From Labilibaculum sp. DW002 (GTDB lineage Bacteria; Bacteroidota; Bacteroidia; Bacteroidales; Marinifilaceae): a DNA stretch of 64,000 nt. Each line of letters starts with the position of its first letter. The stretch's first letter is position 1. Of the stretch, positions 17,347 through 24,710 are shown piece after piece. A program made the translations under genes and the position numbers. The DNA is taken from contig NZ_JAKJSC010000011.1 in NCBI RefSeq assembly GCF_029029525.1, positions 52,307 to 116,306 on the forward strand, read 5' to 3'. The notes beneath the pieces were generated by a model, which made no database searches, was not told where the DNA came from, and worked only from the letters and a program-made list of their open reading frames with translations.

Positions 17347-17636
17347 TCCGTATCAATACACGCCTTTTCCGTATCATGAGAAAAGGCTTCCGTATCATTA
17401 GAATTACTTTCCGTATCACATGTTGAGGCTTCCGCATCACTGGAAAGTCTTTCCGTATCATAAAAAACACCCTTCCGTATCACGGGGAAGTGCTTCCGTA
17501 TCAATAAGGATATACTTCCAAATGATACGGAAAGCAATAATTAGCGTACGGATAAAATGATTGATGTAACGGAATACAATTCTAGGCGAACGGAACATTA
17601 TCTACGGGTAACAAAAATACTATTGAACGATACGGA
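17347..17636. repeat. Bipolar 21-bp-phased short-repeat array
   Basis: On the left, TCCGTATCA (once TCCGCATCA) starts at 17347, 17368, 17389, 17410, 17431, 17452, 17474 and 17495, so spacing is 21 bp with one step of 22. A degenerate copy TCCAAATGA follows at 17517. On the right the core appears reversed: ACGGA starts at 17527, 17548, 17569, 17590 and 17632, exactly 21 bp apart with a degenerate ACAAA in the slot at 17611. The 12-bp spacers are unrelated in sequence. The array lies past the 3' end of the minus-strand gene at 17699. The heptapeptide ORF it creates on the minus strand is a by-product, because the 22-bp step breaks the frame. Confidence 0.9.
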
Positions 17637-17698
17637 TGAATCCACCTCACGTACAAGCATAAAAAATGGAACGCATTTCTGCCCTCCAAACTCTTATA

Positions 17699-18451
17699 TT
17701 AATATAGGTGTGAATGTCTATTTACATTTGCTCTGCGGTAAGCAGATAAACGTTCTCTATTGTACTTGCTACTATATACTTTGCGTTTTTCATCATTATT
17801 TCGGAACACAAACTGGCCATAAGATCGAATTTCATCTACGAGTTCTTTGCACAAGGTGTAAGCCTTGTCTCTGGTCAACTTCAAATCATCTGCGAAATAC
17901 ATTCTGCCATTAATATCTCCTAACAAACTACCCATTTCGTCGGCCATTTGAGTAGCGGTATCCAATTCTGCCAAGTCAAAATTAATGGCTTGTAACAATT
18001 CTGCATTTTCCCTTCCCAAGACTGCTAAATTTGCCATATCTTGAATCATATCCGCCTTTGATTTCCCTTCCTTAATTCCATTCAACTTTCTTAGCAAAAA
18101 TTCATTGCCTCTAAATGCAAATCCCATGTAATCAATCAATTTACTGCGAAGTTTATGCATTTCAGGAGCTTCATTTCGCCACCACTCTTCACGTTTCTGC
18201 TTTTCGGTTTTCTTGGTTTCCCAATTCGATTGTGCAGTTCGTAAAGCTCCGGTTAGCGATAGCAAACGATCCAACTTTAAAACATCAAAATTAACTTTTT
18301 GTAACAAAGGTAAATCGATACTTGCATGAGTATGCAATGCCTCTGCTTCGTTAATAAAAACCTTGTAGGGTATTCTGCAATATTGAATTTTTTCTTCAGC
18401 GACTGCTGTAATTTCTTCCAGATGATCTAGTAAGTTTTGTTGATCTGACAT
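17699..18451 (-). CDS. Hypothetical helical protein, 250 aa
   Basis: I do not recognise the family. The protein is hydrophilic, rich in Lys, Glu, Leu and Arg, and mostly helical; it has no signal peptide or membrane segment. Notable parts are a WWRNEAPEMHKLR segment near residue 90 and a Tyr/Arg-rich tail (KVYSSKYNRERLSAYRR). It starts with a clear ATG and uses sensible codons throughout, so it is probably real. The 21-bp-phased array begins about 60 bp beyond its stop codon. No function is proposed. Confidence 0.7.
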   Translation of the reverse strand: MSDQQNLLDHLEEITAVAEEKIQYCRIPYKVFINEAEALHTHASIDLPLLQKVNFDVLKLDRLLSLTGALRTAQSNWETKKTEKQKREEWWRNEAPEMHKLRSKLIDYMGFAFRGNEFLLRKLNGIKEGKSKADMIQDMANLAVLGRENAELLQAINFDLAELDTATQMADEMGSLLGDINGRMYFADDLKLTRDKAYTLCKELVDEIRSYGQFVFRNNDEKRKVYSSKYNRERLSAYRRANVNRHSHLY

Positions 18452-18963
18452 AATAATAAACTTAGACTATAAATATTCCCTCACCCCACTAATCTAACCC
18501 TCAAAATGATTTTAAATAACTGTCACAACCCCACAACCATTTTTTTAATAAGAATAACGAAACTAATCAATTATAGTTAAACAATAAAACTTTTCCTCAC
18601 ACAATTACAAGTAATAAAACAAAGACAACACATCTACTTACAAGAAGTTATTATACCTCATCCATAGCCTTTTCAGCTTCCACAACCAGTAGCACACCTA
18701 GAAATTAAACCAATGACAAACAAGTCTATCACACACAATTGACACGACAATACAAAACAGTCTAAAACCTACTATCTCGACTCTAAAAGGGTAAATAGTA
18801 ATCCTTTTTATGATTTCTTGATTTGCTTGGGAAAGATTAGTACTTTCAATGGCTATTAAATATAAAAGGTGCACATTACCGCCCTATATGGGTCGAGTAT
18901 TACACTTTTACTTGTGTCTAATTAAGGTCGACGAAAACTAAATTGCGAACAAATAAATGTAAA
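18452..18963. other. Intergenic stretch without a recognised feature
   Basis: About 510 bp between divergent genes. The plus strand is rich in A and C and poor in G from about 18475 to 18790. I see no gene, hairpin or repeat that I could support; promoters for the two flanking genes presumably lie here. Confidence 0.5.
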
Positions 18964-19536
18964 ATGGATATTGATTTTAAACAATGGCAGTATTTTCAAA
19001 GTTTGGAAGATGATTTTATTAGAACTCTGCGGTTTGTTGAATTAGACTCTTCAAATTTAGAAACTCACTCTATTGAATTTTCAAAACTACTTTTACTAAT
19101 TGGTGCAGAATTCGAATCAGTTTCAAAAGAGTTAATTAAAACAGTCGATCCTGAAATGAAAGTTGGAGATATTGCAGAAATTAAGGGTGGAATACTCACA
19201 AACTTTAAAAAAATCTGCAAGAATGAAGTTAGAATCAGCAATTATAAAATGACAATTTTTCCATTTGAAAATTGGGATAATGGCGGACAACTAGATTGGT
19301 GGAATTCTTATAACAACCTTAAGCATAATAGACTTAAAAATTTTGAAAATGCTAACCTAGGAATGACTCTAAATGCAATTGGAGGTTTATTGATTGTATT
19401 AGTTTATCTCTATAGGTATAGAAATGAATTCAAACATTTAATGACAAATAATGATTTTATGGCAACAGATGGAATGGGACAAAATTATGTTGTTCTGTCG
19501 AATAAAGACATTGCCGATAAGATAGATAATAACTAA
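18964..19536 (+). CDS. Hypothetical cytoplasmic protein
   Basis: 190 residues from the ATG at 18964; a TTG at 18943 would add seven. A helical protein with the segment LDWWNSYNNLKHNR at about residues 112-125. That WW..YN.LKH.R pattern recurs in uncharacterised helical proteins of accessory regions and is vaguely HEPN-like, but the R-x4-6-H signature is not present. A short hydrophobic stretch (LNAIGGLLIVLVYLY) follows. It lies 13 bp before a membrane protein gene, a likely operon partner. Confidence 0.65.
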   Translation: MDIDFKQWQYFQSLEDDFIRTLRFVELDSSNLETHSIEFSKLLLLIGAEFESVSKELIKTVDPEMKVGDIAEIKGGILTNFKKICKNEVRISNYKMTIFPFENWDNGGQLDWWNSYNNLKHNRLKNFENANLGMTLNAIGGLLIVLVYLYRYRNEFKHLMTNNDFMATDGMGQNYVVLSNKDIADKIDNN

Positions 19537-19549
19537 ACACAAGACAGTT

Positions 19550-19993
19550 ATGAATAATACAAAATTACTATATAGCTCCAAATATCCATTTGTTGCATAC
19601 TTGTGTTGTGTGTTGTTTTTCCTTGCCATATTTTATTTCTCTTATCACATAATTTTTGGAGAAATGCCAATTCTGAGTGGAATAGTGTATACCATAATTT
19701 CCTTATTGGGTATTGAGATAATGTTTTGCAGTCATTCTGGTAAGGTTGAACTTACCAACAATGCACTAACCGTAACCTACTTCTTCCCTTGGTATGAAAA
19801 TACAACCTATAAATTCAGAAAGATTAAGAATATTGAAACTAGTAGTTTCTTAAAATACAGGCCTTATTCAATTGTATACTTTGAAGATGACAAAGATAAT
19901 AAGTACTCCTTTAAAATAACTACAAATAATGGTTTCGGACAGGGTATTGAAAAGTTGGAAGATATTATCAAATCAAAATATGGGCTTTATTGA
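19550..19993 (+). CDS. Hypothetical membrane protein with possible PH-like domain
   Basis: 147 residues. Two membrane helices (about 14-35 and 40-60) precede a beta-rich soluble part (GKVELTNNALTVTYFFPWYENTTYKFRKIKNIE) that resembles the bacterial PH-like domains often found after a helical hairpin. The domain call rests on pattern only. It begins 13 bp after the previous gene on the same strand. Confidence 0.6.
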   Translation: MNNTKLLYSSKYPFVAYLCCVLFFLAIFYFSYHIIFGEMPILSGIVYTIISLLGIEIMFCSHSGKVELTNNALTVTYFFPWYENTTYKFRKIKNIETSSFLKYRPYSIVYFEDDKDNKYSFKITTNNGFGQGIEKLEDIIKSKYGLY

Positions 19994-20103
19994 GGATTGA
20001 AAGATAAAAATCACGTGTGCACAATAAAAGTTAAATTGTCATGGGCACAGAAGACCAAAAAACTAAGAAAAACCAATAAACGCAAAAAAAGCAGACTAAC
20101 AAT

Positions 20104-21081
20104 ATGAGACTGATTCAAATTATTTTAATAATATTCATTTTTACTTCTTGCACTACAAAAGGAAAAAAGAATAATTCCGAAACAAGGCAAGTGAGTCTAC
20201 CAGAAAAAACAGCTATACCTGACACTCAGAAAATAGCAGATCATAAGCCTATAGAAGTTAAATCAAAAGAAAAAATTAGTCTTTATTTGAATGGCGTTTA
20301 CGAGTATGTTTATCCAAATAACACTGATAACTTAAAGGAAAATCATTATTTAGCTTTTAAGAAAACAAAGAATATAACTGAAGGATGGTATTACGGAACA
20401 TCAGATGAATTTGATAAAGCTAGAGAAGGTTATTTACCTGGTTTTTTTGTGTCTAAAATTCGGAATTTATCTACACGTGGAGATTCATTATTTTTTGAAA
20501 TTACAACAGGATATAATAAGTGTTTTTCAAAGTCATTCCCTATAGGAATAATTGATAGCACAGAGATAATTCAGACTAATGAGAAATGGAATGATTTTGA
20601 GGCAGACCATGATTTAAAATATGCTGGAAAATTAGATGGTTTAGAAATTGAAATGTTTGTCGATGGTGAATTAAGAAAATATAGAAAGCGAAAAAATCGT
20701 TTTCATATTGGAATAGACAATTTTGATGAAAATAAATGCCTATCCGAACCATTGATTGCCTTAAGTGAAAACATAGAAAATTTAAACGATTCCATCATGT
20801 TTAATTTCTTAAATACCTTTAGTGTAATATGTGCAAATAATATAGAATTTAGCCAATGGAGTAATGAATTACTTTTTAAGGTGATGGATAAAGAACCAGC
20901 TTTATTTGTGAAAATATTATCTAATAATATTGAATTACTGGACACTTCTGCAATTTACAGAGAAATGAGAGCTCCACTGTATGATTTGATCGATGTTAAT
21001 TCTATAAGTCAACAGATATCGATTCTTGAAATAGAAAATGATTTAAAAGAAGATCTAATGAAAAAACTAGCAGGCAAATAA
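20104..21081 (+). CDS. Hypothetical lipoprotein, 325 aa
   Basis: Signal peptide with lipobox FTS-C (Cys17), followed by a Lys/Glu/Thr-rich linker. The mature part has no recognised domain; it contains NGVYEYVYPNNTDNLKENHY near residue 62, which resembles small beta folds seen in other Bacteroidota lipoproteins, and a helical C-terminal third. Function unknown. It has its own 110-bp upstream spacer, as do its neighbours in this accessory stretch. Confidence 0.65.
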   Translation: MRLIQIILIIFIFTSCTTKGKKNNSETRQVSLPEKTAIPDTQKIADHKPIEVKSKEKISLYLNGVYEYVYPNNTDNLKENHYLAFKKTKNITEGWYYGTSDEFDKAREGYLPGFFVSKIRNLSTRGDSLFFEITTGYNKCFSKSFPIGIIDSTEIIQTNEKWNDFEADHDLKYAGKLDGLEIEMFVDGELRKYRKRKNRFHIGIDNFDENKCLSEPLIALSENIENLNDSIMFNFLNTFSVICANNIEFSQWSNELLFKVMDKEPALFVKILSNNIELLDTSAIYREMRAPLYDLIDVNSISQQISILEIENDLKEDLMKKLAGK

Positions 21082-21148
21082 TTAATGAGCCCAAGAAACT
21101 AAGCAAAACCGTTAGGCAAATATTTAAAAAGAAAAAACAGCCCACCTA

Positions 21149-21691
21149 ATGTTAAAAAGAATCAGCATTCAACTATTACTGAGCACTACTTTAATTTTTT
21201 CCGGTTTTGGATTGCAATTTTGTAAAAATTCATTCTTGACTAATTTTGGTTTCATAATATTATCGTTAGGTTTAATTGGTCTATTTATTTGCCCAATAAT
21301 AAATCATATTAGAAAGCAGAACAACACAAAAGCATTAGGTTGGTATTTAATCATTTTTTCGGTTGTAAATATTATTCGCCATTTTGAAGACTGGTATATT
21401 TTGATGCATCTACAAGAATTTATTGAATCAGCCTATTTTAGAAGTCATTATATTTACGCTACTGGACTATTTATTTGGCTATTAGCATCAGCTTATGTTT
21501 GGACTGTTTCTATCAAGTTTGTTCGAGTGAATTATACACTAAGTGACATTTTCAAAAATAATAGGACGAAAATTTTATTAACCATTCTAATTATTCTTTT
21601 CGTTTTAGAAATTCCTATATTTAATTGGCATGGTGACTTTACAGGACAAATACATGGACATTCATTTTGGAATAATAATCATATACACTGA
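21149..21691 (+). CDS. Hypothetical integral membrane protein, 180 aa
   Basis: Five hydrophobic segments by eye (about 7-24, 29-48, 63-82, 107-124, 143-157), with a HFEDWYILMH loop and a histidine-rich C terminus (WHGDFTGQIHGHSFWNNNHIH) that might bind metal. Family not recognised. Same strand and similar spacing as the neighbouring small genes. Confidence 0.6.
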   Translation: MLKRISIQLLLSTTLIFSGFGLQFCKNSFLTNFGFIILSLGLIGLFICPIINHIRKQNNTKALGWYLIIFSVVNIIRHFEDWYILMHLQEFIESAYFRSHYIYATGLFIWLLASAYVWTVSIKFVRVNYTLSDIFKNNRTKILLTILIILFVLEIPIFNWHGDFTGQIHGHSFWNNNHIH

Positions 21692-21827
21692 TAAACAATT
21701 ACTAACAAAAATAGAATTGTTATGGCCGTTGGTCCCAAAGTCCCCATATTGATCGTTGAGTTCAATTAGTCTCAACGTATCTGGACCAGCAAACCAATTA
21801 AACTTATCTTGATCAAAGTATAAATTA
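21663..21827 (-). pseudogene. Possible 3' remnant of a protein gene
   Basis: On the minus strand the frame through this spacer reads like real protein (DKFNWFAGPDTLRLIEL, then NDQYGDFGTNGHN), unlike its AT-rich surroundings. A plausible stop lies at the left end, but no start or upstream part is left because the frame runs into antisense of the next gene. It overlaps a plus-strand stem-loop (arms at 21754-21760 and 21771-21777, outer arms at 21729-21735 and 21783-21789). The family was not recognised. Confidence 0.25.
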
Positions 21828-21842
21828 TTAAGCACAAAGAAT

Positions 21843-22103
21843 ATGAAAAAAAAGAACTGGACAATCCGGCTGGGAATATTTCTGATTATTTTCTGTATCC
21901 CATTTTTTCTATTTATAGCTATTATGCCATTTCTCGAAATGGAAGCTAAAACCAAAATTACGCTCTCAACCATATCTTTAATAATTGGTGAAATCTTATT
22001 TTGGTCAGGTGGAATACTGGTTGGCAAAGAACTTTTTGGAAAATACAAATCTTACTTCAACCCTAAAAACTGGTTCAAAAAAGAAGATCAGGATAAGGAA
22101 TAA
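21843..22103 (+). CDS. Transporter suffix domain-containing small membrane protein
   Basis: 86 residues with two membrane helices and a basic C-terminal tail. The sequence pattern (IRLGIFLIIFCIPFF, TKITLSTISLIIGEILFW, GKELFGKYKSYFNPKNWF) matches the small family named transporter suffix domain, which occurs alone or at the end of RND transporters. Its function is unknown. Confidence 0.75.
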   Translation: MKKKNWTIRLGIFLIIFCIPFFLFIAIMPFLEMEAKTKITLSTISLIIGEILFWSGGILVGKELFGKYKSYFNPKNWFKKEDQDKE

Positions 22104-22170
22104 TACACCCGCTAGCAGGGGATTTAAGGAATAGAATGATGCTAAAGCAAAACTAGGAATATTTTAAATT

Positions 22171-22191
22171 CAGTTGGCTAAAGCCAAACTG
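22171..22191. repeat. Short GTTGGCT/AGCCAAAC hairpin
   Basis: CAGTTGGCT-AA-AGCCAAACTG forms a near-perfect hairpin in a spacer between two small genes. A half-similar stretch (GCTAAAGCAAAACT) lies 30 bp upstream. It looks like another REP-type palindrome, different from the three-hairpin elements. Confidence 0.55.
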
Positions 22192-22291
22192 CAATAGATA
22201 AAAAAACACAAAGCATTTACTGATGCAAGTAGAAAACAAGAATATTTATTACTCTTATTTTCAGTTATGCGCAATTAAAAAGACATTAACA

Positions 22292-22657
22292 ATGAGATAC
22301 TTCTTAATAGGAATTATTATTTGCATCACTTCAAGTTGCAAATGGTCTAATGCAGAATTAGGCAAAAATTATTTTTATTTAGACAAAGACGAAGCTATTG
22401 ATGTTGGCTATCCTGGTGGTGCAATTATCTACAAATCATCTGAAAAATATTATTTCAAAAACATTATTATATCAGGTGATGTGCTTAAAGTAAATTCTGA
22501 CAATGATTTCATCATTGTAAAGCAGAGACCCAAGAGCGAAACAGATAAGACATATTATTACATTATTGAAAAGAAGGGTGACATTGTTCATGGTCCTTTA
22601 AGTTCTGACTCTTTAAGCCTTATGAAAAAAATGTTTGAAGTAAAACTAGAATTATAA
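22292..22657 (+). CDS. Hypothetical lipoprotein, 121 aa
   Basis: The ATG at 22292 is preferred over 22223, since it directly gives a lipoprotein signal peptide with lipobox TSS-C (Cys16). The mature part is about 105 residues, probably beta-rich (KYYFKNIIISGDVLKVNSD, KTYYYIIEKKGDIVHGPLS). No family recognised. It may pair with the next lipoprotein gene 53 bp downstream. Confidence 0.62.
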   Translation: MRYFLIGIIICITSSCKWSNAELGKNYFYLDKDEAIDVGYPGGAIIYKSSEKYYFKNIIISGDVLKVNSDNDFIIVKQRPKSETDKTYYYIIEKKGDIVHGPLSSDSLSLMKKMFEVKLEL

Positions 22658-22710
22658 CTACACAAAACAATTTAGCATCATCATAGTAATCCTATTAAAG
22701 ATAATCAGAA

Positions 22711-23289
22711 ATGAAATTAAACATTTTTCAATATTTGATTTTTACATTACTGATTTCAGCATGTGCAAACCAAGAAAAAGAATACGGCTATGTTGAAAAG
22801 GGAAAAGACAGTTTGCAAGTTTCACTCCAGATAAAAGACTTTAATAACTATGGTAATTTAGTTGATCGCATTCGCCAAATAACTTGTAACGATAGCATTC
22901 CTACAATTGTTATTAAAAATAATAATCTCGTACGAAACATACACCTTTCAGAAAATTGCGAACCTATAAAATTTGATCCTAGAGGCAAACACTATATTAC
23001 TTTCGTTCAAGGAAAAGCCTATCACAATAAATGCTCAAAGGAAATCAGTTTAGATTCATTAAAAAGCATATTAATCAACGACTTCTCCTACTTTAGAACA
23101 TCTAATAAATCAGAAGAACCTAATAGCTATTTGGTAATTATAGAATCAAAACGAAATGGAAATGTTAATGGAATTGAAAAATTCTTAAACGAACTAACTA
23201 ATGAGTTTGATGAATTAAATACAAATCTAAACTTGAATATTTCATTTTGGGAAGTTGTTCCTCATATACCTCCTCCTCCTAAAATCTAA
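22711..23289 (+). CDS. Hypothetical lipoprotein, 192 aa
   Basis: Signal peptide with lipobox ISA-C (Cys18). The mature protein has three Cys outside the lipobox (ITCNDS, SENCEP, NKCSKE), which could form a disulfide, and a proline-rich end (PHIPPPPKI). Function unknown. Last gene of the accessory stretch before the hut genes on the opposite strand. Confidence 0.65.
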   Translation: MKLNIFQYLIFTLLISACANQEKEYGYVEKGKDSLQVSLQIKDFNNYGNLVDRIRQITCNDSIPTIVIKNNNLVRNIHLSENCEPIKFDPRGKHYITFVQGKAYHNKCSKEISLDSLKSILINDFSYFRTSNKSEEPNSYLVIIESKRNGNVNGIEKFLNELTNEFDELNTNLNLNISFWEVVPHIPPPPKI

Positions 23290-23320
23290 ACTGTATTAAA
23301 ATAATATGCAATTTCCTTAA

Positions 23321-24325
23321 TTACAAAGGCGACTCATAATTCAAAACCACAAAATCGAGTATTTTAGCAGCCAAGCTAGCTGTGGTCATATCTCTATCGA
23401 GGGATGGATTTAATTCTGCAATATCGAAAGCAATTACCTTTTTCGTTGCGAACAAAAAACTCAGCAACTTAAACACAAAATAAGGCGTAAAACCCAGTGG
23501 AGATGGCGCACTTACACCTGGTGCATAAGCCGACGAAAAGCCATCCATATCTATTGTAATGTAAAGGTAATTATTGTTCGCAATGATTGGGGCCAACTTC
23601 TTTTTTAGGCTCTCCATTTCTATTGCCGATGATTCACAATCGTAATTAATCGAATAATTGATGTGCTCCCTTTCCGCGATATCAAACAGTTCTTTTGTGT
23701 TGGATTGTTGTTGAATACCGATCGCATAATAATCTACATTCTCGCCTTTTTCATGATATTCTGAAATGATCTGATTGAAAGGTGTTCCCGAATTACTCTT
23801 CCCCTCAACTGGACGAAGGTCGAAGTGCGCATCGAAATTAATGATGCCTACCCTCTGCTTTTTAGAATCCTTAATCGCATCACGAATTCCCATGTAATGT
23901 GCATAGGACATGTCGTGCCCTCCACCAATTCCAATAGGGAATATATTCTCTTTTACGAGATCAGAGATGGCATTGGCAAATAACTCCTGACTTGCTTCCA
24001 TATCATCATCATTACAGATAATATTTCCTGCATCAATTACTCGTTTGGCTTCAAAATGGATGGGTAGCTTAGCCAAGCGATCGCGAACTGCTTTTGGGCC
24101 TTCATGAGCACCAATTCGACCTCGATTTCTTCGAACTCCCTCATCACAAACATAACCCAAAAGTGCTATATCAATCTTCTCTGCATTTTCTGGCTGGTTT
24201 TTTAAATCATCCCAGTTTACAAATTCAATTTGCTGATGCCAGTATTGGTTTCCCATGTCTGGATTTGATTTTCTACCTTCCCAATATCCTTTTTCTGCTG
24301 GACGATATTCAGCATTAATATCCAT
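23321..24325 (-). CDS. hutG: Formimidoylglutamase (arginase/ureohydrolase family)
   Basis: Hydrolyses N-formimidoyl-L-glutamate to glutamate and formamide in histidine breakdown. The ATG at 24325 (334 aa) is chosen; an upstream extension to 24403 looks non-coding. The binuclear Mn centre of the ureohydrolases is complete: His137 (GGGHDMS), Asp165, His167 and Asp169 (NFDAHFD), and Asp259 and Asp261 (IDMDGF). The arginase fold is certain; the HutG specificity rests on the adjacent hutU and hutH. It is separated from hutU by 385 bp of repeat-like sequence and a terminator, so it is probably a separate transcript. Confidence 0.88.
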   Translation of the reverse strand: MDINAEYRPAEKGYWEGRKSNPDMGNQYWHQQIEFVNWDDLKNQPENAEKIDIALLGYVCDEGVRRNRGRIGAHEGPKAVRDRLAKLPIHFEAKRVIDAGNIICNDDDMEASQELFANAISDLVKENIFPIGIGGGHDMSYAHYMGIRDAIKDSKKQRVGIINFDAHFDLRPVEGKSNSGTPFNQIISEYHEKGENVDYYAIGIQQQSNTKELFDIAEREHINYSINYDCESSAIEMESLKKKLAPIIANNNYLYITIDMDGFSSAYAPGVSAPSPLGFTPYFVFKLLSFLFATKKVIAFDIAELNPSLDRDMTTASLAAKILDFVVLNYESPL

Positions 24326-24710
24326 TTTATCCACAAATTCTAACTGTTTATTATGAAATGAGCCTGTCGAAAATTTTATTGTTATCCTAATCCCGAAAGC
24401 CATTGGGATGTCGTAGAATACTGAATATTCAGCTTTACGATATTTCTCCTTGTTCTAAAACCGAACGGGCTTTTACTTTTCTCCTTAGATGAGAAAAGTA
24501 AACAAAAGAATCAAGTCAATCGGATACTGTTCACCATTCCAAATCAACAAAATACCACGACTCGCGTCCGATTGACAAATCCCGCATGAAATTTCTTACT
24601 AAAAAAGCAATAAGATCGCTTTACAAATACATCTAAACCAATTGGGTATATATGAAATTGGTTCAGGAAATTCCTGAACCAATTCTATTTTCATTTATCG
24701 AATCTATTCC
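24326..24710. other. Spacer between hutU and hutG with palindromes
   Basis: 385 bp with no gene. It contains a perfect 12-bp inverted repeat TTTACTTTTCTC/GAGAAAAGTAAA (24472-24502) related to the MITE-like units at 11.5 and 16.3 kb, a second inverted pair (24515-24524 with 24567-24576, GTCAATCGGA), and a terminator hairpin at 24656-24684. Confidence 0.75.
24656..24684 (-). terminator. Terminator downstream of hutU
   Basis: A perfect 13-bp stem (24656-24668 with 24672-24684) and a three-base loop, 27 bp past the hutU stop. The T tract after it on the minus strand is weak, so it may be a processing or REP-type hairpin rather than a classical terminator. Confidence 0.6.

Noticed and set aside
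17343..17537. Minus-strand ORF with DTExxxx heptapeptide repeats
   Set aside because: It arises from the 21-bp-phased array. The 22-bp step changes frame, there is no good start context, and the repeat continues outside the ORF in the opposite orientation.
17347..17636. CRISPR array
   Set aside because: The repeat core is only 9 bp with 12-bp spacers, it changes orientation halfway, and no cas gene is near.
17557..17913. Plus-strand 118-aa ORF
   Set aside because: It runs over the phased array and antisense to the 250-aa gene, with no family resemblance.
21085..21148. Integron attC site between small genes
   Set aside because: CCGTTAGGCAAA resembles an attC core, but the matching RYYYAAC half-site and L-boxes are missing and the distance is too short; no integrase is present.
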